A stretch of 64,000 nt of DNA, taken from assembly GCF_014697355.1 (NCBI RefSeq), contig NZ_JACJRQ010000020.1, forward strand, positions 87,247 to 151,246. Reading direction: 5' to 3'. The notes under the pieces were generated by a model. That model did no database searches. It saw only the letters and a program-made list of their open reading frames with translations, and was not told the origin of the DNA. Shown here piece after piece: positions 44,018 through 52,693 of the stretch. Source of the stretch: Nostoc calcicola FACHB-3891 (lineage in GTDB: Bacteria; Cyanobacteriota; Cyanobacteriia; Cyanobacteriales; Nostocaceae). The first letter of the stretch is position 1. Each line of letters starts with the position of its first letter. Position numbers and translations under genes: made by a program.

Positions 44018-44048
44018 GATTCCCGATTTATTTCAGAAGTCGGGAATC
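44018..44048 (+). terminator. Stem-loop terminator after the amidotransferase gene
   Basis: GATTCCCGA (44018-44026) and TCGGGAATC (44040-44048) form a perfect 9-bp stem with a 13-nt loop, followed by ttattatttatt. It lies about 115 bases after the stop codon. Confidence 0.5.
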
Positions 44049-44121
44049 TTATTATTTATTAATATTCATAATTATTATATTTCGTAGATAACACCTACAT
44101 AGATAGGGGCGTACATCTGTC

Positions 44122-44304
44122 ATTGGTGTCAACTTAACGTGAAATCTATGTCCTGCAAGGAACTAAAGTTCCTTGCTGATAGCAAAAGTCATCTTCAGAT
44201 GACTAAAATATCTCCAAAAATCTTTAGTCTACTTCAGTAGACTTTAGCTATTAGCCAATAAATAAATTTTTTGGCTGATTATAAAGCCGACATTTAAGTC
44301 CAAT
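44122..44304 (+). mobile_element. MITE-like element, family A, multi-hairpin (copy 1)
   Basis: It starts ATTGGTGTCAACTTAACGTG and ends near catttaagtccaat, a worn terminal inverted repeat. Inside are AAGGAACtaaaGTTCCTT, agtcatcttcagatgact and agtctacttcagtagact hairpins in a row. The reverse complement of the copy at 60011-60212 aligns along the whole length. Confidence 0.85.
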
Positions 44305-44339
44305 GTACATCTCAATACTGCTCGCTTTGTGCATTTTCA

Positions 44340-44470
44340 ACTCGGAATTTGGTTTTGGGAAAAGGTTAAAGGGTAAAGGTTAAAGGTTTTTTCTTTCCCC
44401 TTTCCCCCGCCCCTTATCCCCAGAGGGGACCCCACCTTCCCCTTTTCCCCAAAACCCGACAAGTATTGAT
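44340..44470. repeat. Pyrimidine-rich repeat tract
   Basis: It contains gggaaaaggttaaagggtaa and cccgccccttatccccagag, then gggaccccaccttcccctttt. The last about 65 bases recur nearly unchanged at 50950-51010. Between 43902 and 44804 no gene is supported. Confidence 0.75.
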
Positions 44471-44804
44471 GTACATCTGTACGCTCCTACAGTCAATTAG
44501 TTGCAGAAATATTTAAAAATTACATAACAATAATTCTATACACTATCATATTTTGCTGTAATTCACCTACTGAAAAACCGTTATAGGTTACCAACTTTTG
44601 AAAATCAATATACCCAACTTAGTTGTTACCAATTTGCTTCCAAATAAATACCATTTAAATTGGTATAAAAAATAATTTTACACGTAAGTTTAACTATATT
44701 AATATAGTGAAAATCAAGGTTGTAAATCTAATAGGTAAAAACATCTATTGGCTATTATAAGCAGTATCAAAAAATGTATTGCTAATAACAAAAAATATTT
44801 TTGT

Positions 44805-45563
44805 ATGCCTGGTATTGAATTACTATTACTCATAGCTATTTTCTTTATAACAAGTGTCATAAGCGTCATTACAGGAAGCACTTCTTTAATTACCGTCCCT
44901 GTAATGTTGCAATTTAGTATTGAACCGCGTACTGCTCTTGCCACCAATATGCTGGCATTAAGCTTTATGAGTGTTGGTGGTACATTGCCTTTTATTGGTA
45001 AAAAATTAATTGACCATAATCGCTTACCAATAATCATTTTTCTAACAATTTTAGGATCGATTATTGGTGCATTACTCGTTTTAGTTATACCTGCAAAATC
45101 GATGCCTGCAATTATCTCGATTTTGATGATTTTAGTTGCTATATTTTCAATTGCTAATCGTAAGGCTGGAATCATTACAACAACAACTAATCCATCACCA
45201 ATAGTAGAAATTGGTGGATATGTAGCAACCTTTGTGCTTGGTGTTTATGGTGGTTTCTTTAGTGGTGGGTATGTGACAATGCTGACAGCAGCTTATGTCA
45301 GCCTATTTCGGATGACATTTGTTCAGGCGGTAGCAAACACAAAATTTATCAACATTTTTTCTTCGCTAATTGCCACCATTATTTTCTTTACACAGGGAAT
45401 AGTTGATTACAAGCTTGGTATTATTTTGAGTATTACTATGTTTCTTGGCGGAATATTTGGATCGCAGGTTGCCCTTAAACTCAACAACATCTGGTTGCGG
45501 CGTATATTTCTCACCACTGTAATTGCGCTTGCAATCAAGACGTTATTTGATTTTCTTTTATAG
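44805..45563 (+). CDS. TSUP/TauE-SafE family membrane permease
   Basis: From ATG at 44805 (MPGIELLLLIAIFF) the 252-residue protein has about eight membrane helices in two related halves: FITSVISVITGSTSLITVPV with EPRTALATNMLALSF, and GVYGGFFSGGYVTMLTAAYV with QAVANTKFINIFSS. These are the duplicated TSUP signatures. The family exports or imports sulfite, sulfonates or related anions. It lies just before sulfate-transport genes, which fits a role in sulfur metabolism, though the substrate is not shown. The longer frame from TTG 44748 is less likely. The gene is unusually AT-rich. Confidence 0.85.
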   Translation: MPGIELLLLIAIFFITSVISVITGSTSLITVPVMLQFSIEPRTALATNMLALSFMSVGGTLPFIGKKLIDHNRLPIIIFLTILGSIIGALLVLVIPAKSMPAIISILMILVAIFSIANRKAGIITTTTNPSPIVEIGGYVATFVLGVYGGFFSGGYVTMLTAAYVSLFRMTFVQAVANTKFINIFSSLIATIIFFTQGIVDYKLGIILSITMFLGGIFGSQVALKLNNIWLRRIFLTTVIALAIKTLFDFLL

Positions 45564-45763
45564 TCAAGAAAAATCTCTAGTATAATTCAGAATTAGAATA
45601 GACTTAGGAAATTCCAGAGAATAAATTAAGCAATTTATTACATAGGGTGCATTAGCTACAGCGTAACGCACTATTCATTCTTCAGGATTGAGTGCCATAC
45701 TCTCTGCGCTAACGCACCATACAAATACTTAATTTTGTTCAAAAATCAAAACAGATTCCTATA

Positions 45764-46903
45764 TTAGCGTCCGCTACTTTGTATTCGATCAAAGATTGCA
45801 CCATCGTCAAAGAATTTCTTCTGAATAGTGTCCCAACCTCCCAGACTTTGGACATTATAAAGCTTAGAAATCTTAGGAAATTTATTCTGTACCTCTTTTG
45901 CAACAGTAGGGTCAACAGGTCGAAAACCAACTTTGGCAAACTCACGTTGAGCCTCTGGTGTAAAAAGAAACTTAACGAAAGCTTCGGAAACCTGTCGTGT
46001 ACCATGCTTATCAACATTTTTATCCACAACTGCGACTGGGCCATCTATGGAAATGTTGATCTGGGGAACTACATAAGAGGGTGAACTTTTTCCTTGTTGC
46101 GCTGCTAAGATAATTTCGTTTTCATAGTTAAGCAGAACATCACCTTGACCTTTCTTGTAAAAAACATCGCTAGATTCCCGTGCATCTTTAGGCAACACAG
46201 GGACATTCCGAAAGACTTGGGTAACATATTTTAACGCTTGAGCTTCAGTTCCACCGTTCTTGGCGATCGCACCCCACAAAGCTAGAAAGTTCCACCGCGC
46301 ACCTCCTGAAGTTTTGGGGTTGGCTGTAATCACCTTGACGCCTGGTTTGGCTAAATCATTCCAGTTTTGGATCTTTTTCGGATTACCTTCACGAGTTTCT
46401 AAGGCAACCACTGAGTGGGTGATAATTGAGTTATTTGGAGCTTTTTTTTCCCAACCTGGCCCAATCAGTCCTGCTTTTTCAATTTTTTTGGTATCCAAAG
46501 CCAGCGCTAAAGCTACAACATCCGCCTCTAATCCGTCAAGCACTGCACGGGTTTGAGAGCCAGAACCACCATAGCTCTGCCTAATCACTACATCTTGACC
46601 TTTTTCGCGTTTCCACTTTGCCTCAAACTTCGGAACTATCCTATCGTAAGCAGCCTTGGTGACTGCGTAGGAAACTAGAGTAATTTCAACTGTCTTGCGG
46701 CCTTGACTAATCAATTGAGGCTTCTGGTTAACAGGAATAGTTTCAGAAGCAGTACCCGCAGCATAAACAGGAACAAAGGTGCTTAAGCTCAAGCCAGCCG
46801 CTAATAACAATGCAGAGGTTTGAGTTGAGGCAGGCTTTAATTGAGGAAATTGTTGTTTGACTGGACGAAAAACTTGTAAATCCTTGGGTTGAAGATGTGT
46901 CAT
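45764..46903 (-). CDS. sbpA: Sulfate/thiosulfate-binding protein, signal-peptide type
   Basis: The 379-residue periplasmic protein has a longish N-terminus with a signal peptide (SALLLAAGLSLSTFVPVYAA). The sulfate-binding core follows: LVSYAVTKAAYDRIVPKFEA, QSYGGSGSQTRAVLDGLEAD, NPKTSGGARWNFLALWG, and NYENEIILAAQ. It should bring sulfate or thiosulfate to the CysTW permease. It is encoded divergently from a second, lipoprotein-type copy at 47622-48788 with the same core motifs. The two probably arose by duplication and may respond to different sulfur levels. Confidence 0.9.
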   Translation of the reverse strand: MTHLQPKDLQVFRPVKQQFPQLKPASTQTSALLLAAGLSLSTFVPVYAAGTASETIPVNQKPQLISQGRKTVEITLVSYAVTKAAYDRIVPKFEAKWKREKGQDVVIRQSYGGSGSQTRAVLDGLEADVVALALALDTKKIEKAGLIGPGWEKKAPNNSIITHSVVALETREGNPKKIQNWNDLAKPGVKVITANPKTSGGARWNFLALWGAIAKNGGTEAQALKYVTQVFRNVPVLPKDARESSDVFYKKGQGDVLLNYENEIILAAQQGKSSPSYVVPQINISIDGPVAVVDKNVDKHGTRQVSEAFVKFLFTPEAQREFAKVGFRPVDPTVAKEVQNKFPKISKLYNVQSLGGWDTIQKKFFDDGAIFDRIQSSGR

Positions 46904-47057
46904 GGTAGCTGGATGTTGTGTAATTGCTTGACAAACAACGGTAAATCAGTCGATTTACCGTTGTTTGTCTTGAGAATAGAGCTTATCAGATGAATTCCCA
47001 AAATTCAACTAAATTTTTAGTATAAAAATTTTCATTTCCTTATTCGGAAAGTTCGTA
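46904..47057. other. Divergent promoter region of the two sulfate-binding genes, left part
   Basis: The area just upstream of sbpA (46904-47057) contains a complementary pair: cggtaaatcagtcgatttaccg (46948-46970 or so), a hairpin that could be an operator or leader. The rest of the 718-bp divergent gap is occupied by two MITE-like elements and AT-rich DNA up to 47621. No CysR-type site could be identified with confidence. Confidence 0.35.
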
Positions 47058-47167
47058 AGGGACTTCCAAGTCAAAAAATATCCCATCGCTTTGAGGGCAA
47101 GGGAGCAGGGGTAGAGATAGTCGTTTTGATTCGGCAAAATTGGATAATTTATTTTCTGGAAGTCCCT
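47058..47167. mobile_element. MITE-like element, family B (copy 2)
   Basis: It begins AGGGACTTCCAAGTCAAAAA and ends AATTTATTTTCTGGAAGTCC plus CT, with terminal inverted repeats of about 10 bases. Its right end, read in reverse, matches the left end of the copy at 41766 (AGGGACTTCCAraAAATAAA). Confidence 0.7.
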
Positions 47168-47180
47168 AAGTGACATAATC

Positions 47181-47319
47181 AGGACTTACGCAAAATCATG
47201 AAAAAACGTAGACGCAAAGCGGCTTGCCGCAGGCTACTGCAAAGGACGCAAAGAACACATTCGCGCAGCGTCTCGTAGAGAAGAAATAAGAGTTTCCGAG
47301 AGTTTTTGCGTAAGTCCTA
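47181..47319. mobile_element. MITE-like element, family C
   Basis: AGGACTTACGCAAAA (47181-47195) is matched in inverted form by TTTTTGCGTAAGTCCT (47304-47319). The inner part carries aaacgtagacgcaaagcggc and cattcgcgcagcgtctcgta segments, the second from the acgctacgcg repeat family. It sits only 13 bases from the family B element, in the sulfate-gene divergent region. Confidence 0.75.
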
Positions 47320-47621
47320 ATAATGTAGATTATTTCCTTTTCTGTAATTTTCAGTAATTTCACTATATCTTTAGAATCAATTAATTTATCTATTTGCTAG
47401 CCACTTGCTTGATTAGTCGCTAGCTAATGTAATGACAATTTAATATTTGCAACTCAGAGTATTTGTAATTGCTCATAGAACTGATAGAATCACCATAATT
47501 TCTATCGGGAATATGAGGTTTTTGTGTATTTGTAATAAATTGCCGCAAAAATCTAGTAAAATACTACAGCATATGACTGTATTCCCATCTAGTAACTGTA
47601 GATTTAGCGGAGGAAATTAGG

Positions 47622-48788
47622 ATGAGTTTGTGGCAGCGCCCACTGAAAATATTACGAGCGATGCTTCTGGCGGGCTACGCCTACGCTGAACATAGAATTA
47701 ATCGGTTCAGACTGAATTCGCTCAAAAGTTTTGTATCGCTATTTTTGGTAGGGGCTTTAATGAGTGTGGCGCTTGCCGCCTGCTCCGGTGGGAATGGGAG
47801 CAATTCTTCCACAGAAACTCCTGCTGCTAGTCCTGTGGCTGCAAGTAAAGGTAATGTTGAATTAACCCTCGTTTCCTTTGCGGTTACCAAAGCCGCTCAC
47901 GAAGCCATCATTCCTAAATTTGTAGAACAGTGGAAAAAAGACCATAACCAAACTGTCACCTTTAAGCAGAGTTATGGCGGTTCCGGTTCTCAAACTCGCG
48001 CCGTCATCGATGGTTTGGAAGCAGATGTTGTCCACCTAGCACTAGCAGGAGACACCACAAAGATTGAGAAAGCTGGATTAATTCAGCCAGGATGGGAAAA
48101 AGAAGTTCCCAACAATGCAATTGTCTCCAAATCCGTGGCAGCGCTAATAACTCGCCCTGGCAACCCGAAAGGTATCAAAACTTGGGAAGATTTGGCCAAA
48201 GCAGATACAAAACTGATTACTGCCGATCCCAAAACCTCAGGCATTGCTAAGTGGAATTTCCTGGCACTGTGGAACTCCGTAATTAAAACCGGTGGAGATG
48301 ACACTAAAGCTACTGAATTTGTCACAAAAGTTTACAATAACGTGCCAATCCTGACTAAAGACGCACGGGAAGCTACAGACACATTTGCCAAGCAAGGTCA
48401 AGGAGATGCCTTAATTAACTACGAAAACGAAGTTATTCTGGCAAAACAAAAAGGTGAAAAAGTTGATTATGTGGTTCCCGAAGTAAATATATCCATCGAC
48501 AATCCCATCGCTGTAGTAGATAAAAACGTCGATAAGCACGGTACGCGGGAAGTTGCTGAAGGTTTTGTCAAATACCTCTATACTCCAGAAGCACAACAAG
48601 AGTTTGTTAAATTAGGATTCAGACCTGTAGATGAGACTTTAGCTCAAACTAAAGAAGTTACAGATAAGTTTCCTAAGGTAAAAACTTTAGGTACAGTTCA
48701 GGACTTTGGTGGTTGGGAAGAAATTGATAAAAAGTTCTTCGCAGATGGGGGTGTGTTTGATAAGATACAAGCCCAAAAGAAAAGGTAA
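47622..48788 (+). CDS. sbpA: Sulfate-binding lipoprotein
   Basis: The 388-residue protein has a lipoprotein signal (LFLVGALMSVALAACSGG, lipobox Cys at residue 54) after an unusually long N-terminal region. The sulfate-binding core follows: LVSFAVTKAAHEAIIPKFVE, QSYGGSGSQTRAVIDGLEAD, TADPKTSGIAKWNFLALW and NYENEVILAKQ. It delivers sulfate to the CysTW permease encoded just downstream on the same strand. Part of the extended N-terminus (RAMLLAGYAYAE) is a dispersed repeat inserted in frame at 47658-47686. ATG 47622 has GGAGG about 6 bases upstream, so it is used as written. Confidence 0.92.
   Translation: MSLWQRPLKILRAMLLAGYAYAEHRINRFRLNSLKSFVSLFLVGALMSVALAACSGGNGSNSSTETPAASPVAASKGNVELTLVSFAVTKAAHEAIIPKFVEQWKKDHNQTVTFKQSYGGSGSQTRAVIDGLEADVVHLALAGDTTKIEKAGLIQPGWEKEVPNNAIVSKSVAALITRPGNPKGIKTWEDLAKADTKLITADPKTSGIAKWNFLALWNSVIKTGGDDTKATEFVTKVYNNVPILTKDAREATDTFAKQGQGDALINYENEVILAKQKGEKVDYVVPEVNISIDNPIAVVDKNVDKHGTREVAEGFVKYLYTPEAQQEFVKLGFRPVDETLAQTKEVTDKFPKVKTLGTVQDFGGWEEIDKKFFADGGVFDKIQAQKKR
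47658..47686 (+). repeat. 29-bp dispersed repeat inserted in the sbpA signal region
   Basis: gcgatgcttctggcgggcta then cgcctacgc matches the 29-bp element in ldh (14971-14999). It encodes AMLLAGYAYA, keeping frame, in the n-region before the lipoprotein signal helix. Confidence 0.8.
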
Positions 48789-49101
48789 TTAAAAAGAAGA
48801 ATTCAGAATTCAGAATTCAGGAATCAGAATCATAAATTGTAGACCACAAAATTTTCAATTGCGTGCGAGTGTTTCACCGTTTATACTCCTGGGTTGAAGC
48901 AAGCTACATCTGCCAGTCATGCAGAATACCTAACTGAATTCTGGCTTCTGAACGGAGACGCTATGTTTCAGGTTTACCTCCTGAATACTTTATTCTTCAA
49001 AAAACTCAGGAGCCGCAATTAATTATTCTGAATTCTGAATTCTGACTCCTGAATTCTGATTCTTGAATTCTTCTTCAATTTCAACTTTTGGATTTTTGAC
49101 T
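48789..49101. repeat. Inverted STRR tracts between sbpA and cysT
   Basis: gaattcagaattcagaattc (48799-48818) and attctgaattctgaattctg (49022-49041) are inverted, with ggagacgctatgtttcagg (about 48954) between. The gap interrupts the expected sbpA-cysT operon. The tracts could form a long hairpin and alter expression of cysT. Confidence 0.75.
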
Positions 49102-49962
49102 ATGACGACTGTATCTCCTTCTGTGGAAGTCCAACATAAAACATCGTTTTGGAAGACATTGCAGCGAGTTCCGTGGACTTGGCGAATCACCATTGCATAC
49201 CTGACAGTGATGTTGTTTATGCCCATAGTTGCCATGTTTCTCAAAGCGAGTACTGAACCTCCGGCTAGGTTTTGGGCGATCGCAACTAGTGAGATTGCAT
49301 TAGCAACATACAATGTAACTTTTGTGACTTCATTGTTTGCAGCCCTGCTCAATGGCGTATTTGGTACTTTGATTGCTTGGGTTTTAGTCCGCTACGACTT
49401 TCCCTTGAAACGCTTGATTGATGCCACAGTAGATTTACCGTTTGCATTGCCAACATCGGTAGCAGGTTTAACACTGGCAACAGTCTACAGCGATAATGGC
49501 TGGATAGGCTCCCTGCTAGCACCTCTAGGAATTAAAGTATCTTTCACTCGGACGGGAGTAGCAGTGGCAATGATCTTTATCTCACTGCCTTTTGTGGTGA
49601 GAACTGTGCAACCTGTACTTCAAGAAATGGAACATGAAATTGAAGAAGCCGCCTGGTGTCTGGGTGCTTCTCAATGGCAAACCTTTTGGAAAGTGATTTT
49701 GCCGCCATTATTTCCGACAATATTGACTGGTGTTGCTTTGGGTTTCTCCCGTGCAGTCGGGGAATATGGTTCAACAGTGATTATTTCTTCCAATACACCA
49801 TTCCAAGATTTAATCGCCCCTGTGCTGATTTTCCAGCGGTTAGAGCAGTATGACTATTCTGGTGCAACAGTAATTGGCATAGTTCTACTATCAATTTCCT
49901 TAGTGTTGCTATTGGCTATTAATTTCTTACAAGCATGGGCAAGGCGATATGACAGTAGATAA
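49102..49962 (+). CDS. cysT: Sulfate ABC transporter permease CysT (CysU)
   Basis: From ATG at 49102 the 286-residue protein has six membrane helices and the ABC permease EAA loop (EIEEAAWCLGASQWQTFWKV). It begins as a typical CysT (VPWTWRITIAYLTVMLFMPI) and has the conserved DLPFALPTSVAGLTLATVYS. With CysW it forms the sulfate channel. It overlaps cysW by 14 bases, so translation is coupled. An earlier open frame start at 49063 is in a repeat and is not used. Confidence 0.95.
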   Translation: MTTVSPSVEVQHKTSFWKTLQRVPWTWRITIAYLTVMLFMPIVAMFLKASTEPPARFWAIATSEIALATYNVTFVTSLFAALLNGVFGTLIAWVLVRYDFPLKRLIDATVDLPFALPTSVAGLTLATVYSDNGWIGSLLAPLGIKVSFTRTGVAVAMIFISLPFVVRTVQPVLQEMEHEIEEAAWCLGASQWQTFWKVILPPLFPTILTGVALGFSRAVGEYGSTVIISSNTPFQDLIAPVLIFQRLEQYDYSGATVIGIVLLSISLVLLLAINFLQAWARRYDSR

Positions 49963-50830
49963 GCCAAGTTTTCACTCATCTGCATCTGATGATATTCCAT
50001 ATACAACCAAGCCGAAAGAGCAGAAAAAGTGGGTGCCAATAGTTTTAATTGGTATAGCGATCGCCTATTTAGCCTTAGTTCAATATATCCCTGCAATTAA
50101 CGTTTTTATTCAAGCCTTCAGCAAAGGAGTCGGGCCGTTTCTGTCCAACCTGACACGACCAGCCTTTCTTCATGCGGCTTGGTTGACGCTGTTATTAGCT
50201 GCGATCGCTCTACCATTAAATACAGTATTTGGTTTGTGTGCAGCTTGGGCGATCGCTCGCCATAAGTTTCCCGGACGCGCCATAGTTTTGAGCATTATTG
50301 ACCTGCCCTTTTCTATCTCCCCCGTAGTCGCAGGATTGATGATTGTCCTACTATACGGACGGCAAGGATGGTTTGGCCCTTGGCTGCAAGCGCATGATAT
50401 CAAAATTATCTTTGCCTTTCCAGGTATGGTGTTGGCTACAGCCTTCGTAAGTATGCCCTTCGTGGCGCGGGAAGTAATTCCTGTTTTAGAAGAATTTGGC
50501 AAAGATCAAGAAGAAGCAGCTAGAACTTTAGGTGCTAAAGATTGGCAAATATTTTGGCGCGTCACCTTACCCAGTATCCGTTGGGGCTTACTCTACGGTT
50601 TAATTTTGACCAACGCCAGAGCAATGGGTGAATTCGGCGCAGTTTCGGTGGTATCCGGCAACATTGCTGACTTAACCCAGAGCTTACCGCTGTTTGTGGA
50701 AGACGCTTACAAACAGTATGAAACCGAAGCTGCCTTTTCTGCTGCTGTACTGTTAGCGTTGCTAGCAGTAGTCACCCTAGTGCTGAAAGAGATTTTAGAA
50801 CGCAAAACCCGGATTAAAGATGTTGAATAG
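49949..50830 (+). CDS. cysW: Sulfate ABC transporter permease CysW
   Basis: The 293-residue second channel subunit has six helices, SIIDLPFSISPVVAGLMIVL and the EAA loop (DQEEAARTLGAKDWQIFWRV), plus the CysW-typical NARAMGEFGAVSVVSG. It pairs with CysT. The ATPase partner CysA is not encoded in the window. Downstream are STRR units (tttgtcatttgtcatttgtc), a hairpin element, and a NIL-domain gene. Confidence 0.95.
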   Translation: MTVDKPSFHSSASDDIPYTTKPKEQKKWVPIVLIGIAIAYLALVQYIPAINVFIQAFSKGVGPFLSNLTRPAFLHAAWLTLLLAAIALPLNTVFGLCAAWAIARHKFPGRAIVLSIIDLPFSISPVVAGLMIVLLYGRQGWFGPWLQAHDIKIIFAFPGMVLATAFVSMPFVAREVIPVLEEFGKDQEEAARTLGAKDWQIFWRVTLPSIRWGLLYGLILTNARAMGEFGAVSVVSGNIADLTQSLPLFVEDAYKQYETEAAFSAAVLLALLAVVTLVLKEILERKTRIKDVE

Positions 50831-50875
50831 GTTGGGCATTTGTCATTTGTCATTTGTCAAAAGCCATTAGTTATT

Positions 50876-51027
50876 AGACCTCTTGCAAAAGTTCTTTTTG
50901 CAAGAGGTGGGAAAAGGGAAAAGGTTAAAGGGTAAAGGGAAAATAACAAACCTTTCCCCCTTTCCCCCGCCCCTTATCCCCAGAGGGGACCCCACCTTCC
51001 CCTTTTCCCGACTTTTGCAAGAAGTCT
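50876..51027. mobile_element. MITE-like element, family D, with pyrimidine tract
   Basis: AGACCTCTTGCAAAAGT (50876-50892) is inverted by ACTTTTGCAAGAAGTCT (51011-51027). The inner part holds the cctttcccccgccccttatc repeat also found at about 44390-44455. It lies between cysW and the NIL-domain gene. Confidence 0.7.
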
Positions 51028-51069
51028 ATTGCCCTTATCCCCCCATTTCCCTACTTCCCACTCTTCTCT

Positions 51070-51336
51070 ATGGCTAGTGACAATACACCTACCAATAAAC
51101 GGATTCGACTCAGAATTCCTAAGGATTATCATCAAGAACCAGTGATTTCTCGCCTGGTGTCTGATTACAATTTGACTGTAAATATCACAGCAGCAATTCT
51201 GGGAGCTAATGCTGTCGGTGATGGTTGGTTTGACTTGGAACTCAAAGGAACAGAGGCGCAAATTCAGAGTGGACTCGCTTATCTCCATGATTTGGAGTTG
51301 GAAGTCTGGGATGAAACTAAAGCAAGTGATTGGTAA
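51070..51336 (+). CDS. NIL-domain protein
   Basis: The 88-residue protein is a single NIL domain (ferredoxin-like fold): RIRLRIPKDYHQEPVISRLV, LTVNITAAILGANAVGDGWF, DLELKGTEAQIQSGLAYLHD. NIL domains bind methionine-like ligands at the end of MetN ATPases and also occur alone or with ferredoxins near sulfur genes. Its place after cysTW fits a sulfur-sensing or sulfur-carrier role. No cysteines are present. Confidence 0.9.
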   Translation: MASDNTPTNKRIRLRIPKDYHQEPVISRLVSDYNLTVNITAAILGANAVGDGWFDLELKGTEAQIQSGLAYLHDLELEVWDETKASDW

Positions 51337-51473
51337 AGTAGTTTGATTGCTGTTCCCTAATTTTTCAACTTAGAACCAAGAGTTGACAATATCTTTGTTT
51401 AGAGGTATGGCAGCAGATATTACTATAGGCGATCGCTCCGTCAAAATCATCTTTGAAAAAGGGCGATCGCACT

Positions 51474-52544
51474 TTAATTACCAGGTTCTGGTGCAGTGAC
51501 ATTTAAAATATTAACCAGCAGGTCAAAAATGGTTTTCTTGGTAGCTAATAACAGAGCGTAATCTGGCGGTTTTAGGCTGAGAGAATCTAACCACTGATGA
51601 CAGATTTCGCTAATAGTCTCTAAATGCTGAATAACTAAATGAGGGGCAATTTCATTACCGCTGTGTTCCAGGATTTGGGGAACGGCTTTCAGTAGACTAT
51701 CTAATTTTTCAGCTATTGGTAGGGGTGGACAAACCTCCGCCTCTATTTCTTGGTTGGCTTGTTGCAGCAGAGTACAGCAACGGAAATGGGCTGATTGAAC
51801 GCGATAGAGACTATCATCTGGTTGTCCTGCTGTGCTGATGTTAATAGGGGCGACAGTAGTCAGGGGAACGCGTAGGCTGTACCAGCGCAGTGCATCCATA
51901 CCAATAGCTGAGATTAATTCTTCTGCGGCTAAATCAGGAAGAGGATGGATTTTTTGGTTAGCTTTGTGGAAGGCGTAGAGTTTAATTGGCTGGACGATGA
52001 TAAATTGAAATTGCTCTTTTGTGTAACCTAAGCATTGCATTGCGGCTGTGAGTTGGATATCGTAGCCTGTGTAGATGGGGGGGCGCAAGAGGATGATTTT
52101 GTCATAACCTTGTTGAAATATTTGATGGTAGCGAGCGATATCTTCTAGAAGTTGGGTGAATCTGCCATCGGGATGCTGAAGCAGTTGGTCGTAGTCGTCG
52201 CCGAAGTCAGCAGTTTTGATAAACCAGGATTTGGCTGTGTCTTTGAAAGTAGTTTCTTCAACATCGGGGGATAAATCGGCGCTGAGTTGCCGGGACAGGG
52301 AGGCTTTGTAAACTTGCTTACTGGTTTGAATTGAGTTAAAAAATTCCCCAATTTCCGGTAATGGGTCTTGATTTTGAGTTGTGTTTAAAGTGTCTAAAGT
52401 GACAGAATTGCTGACACCTTGCAGCAGATTTTTAATAACTTCTGTGAAATTGCAACGGATGTAAAATAGGGGAAGTACTGTCTCTGAGGCAGTTTCAGGG
52501 TAGCTGAACCAAATCTTGTTTGTGTGCGTCAGTAGTTGTTGCAT
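51474..52544 (-). CDS. Arginyl-tRNA synthetase-like protein without catalytic core (DALR domain)
   Basis: The 356-residue protein resembles the C-terminal half of ArgRS: AMQCLGYTKEQFQFIIVQPI, then AEELISAIGMDALRWYSLRV (with the DALR signature itself) and YRVQSAHFRCCTLLQQANQE, which matches the anticodon-binding helices. The HIGH and KMSKS motifs and the ATP site are absent; where KMSK would lie it reads HKANQKIHP. It cannot charge tRNA. It may bind tRNA or act as a regulator. The first 100 or so residues are not recognisable. Assignment is from motif reading. Confidence 0.62.
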   Translation of the reverse strand: MQQLLTHTNKIWFSYPETASETVLPLFYIRCNFTEVIKNLLQGVSNSVTLDTLNTTQNQDPLPEIGEFFNSIQTSKQVYKASLSRQLSADLSPDVEETTFKDTAKSWFIKTADFGDDYDQLLQHPDGRFTQLLEDIARYHQIFQQGYDKIILLRPPIYTGYDIQLTAAMQCLGYTKEQFQFIIVQPIKLYAFHKANQKIHPLPDLAAEELISAIGMDALRWYSLRVPLTTVAPINISTAGQPDDSLYRVQSAHFRCCTLLQQANQEIEAEVCPPLPIAEKLDSLLKAVPQILEHSGNEIAPHLVIQHLETISEICHQWLDSLSLKPPDYALLLATKKTIFDLLVNILNVTAPEPGN

Positions 52545-52693
52545 ATCATCTACTTTTAGAGTAATCCTAGACGATTCGTAAGAACTCTTTTGGCAAATCT
52601 AAGAGAGCAGCTGTCACAGCTATCAATAGTAGACTTGTCTTAACTAGTATGGCAGCTGCTATAAATCAAGTGACTGTAACCTTTTGAAAGTAA

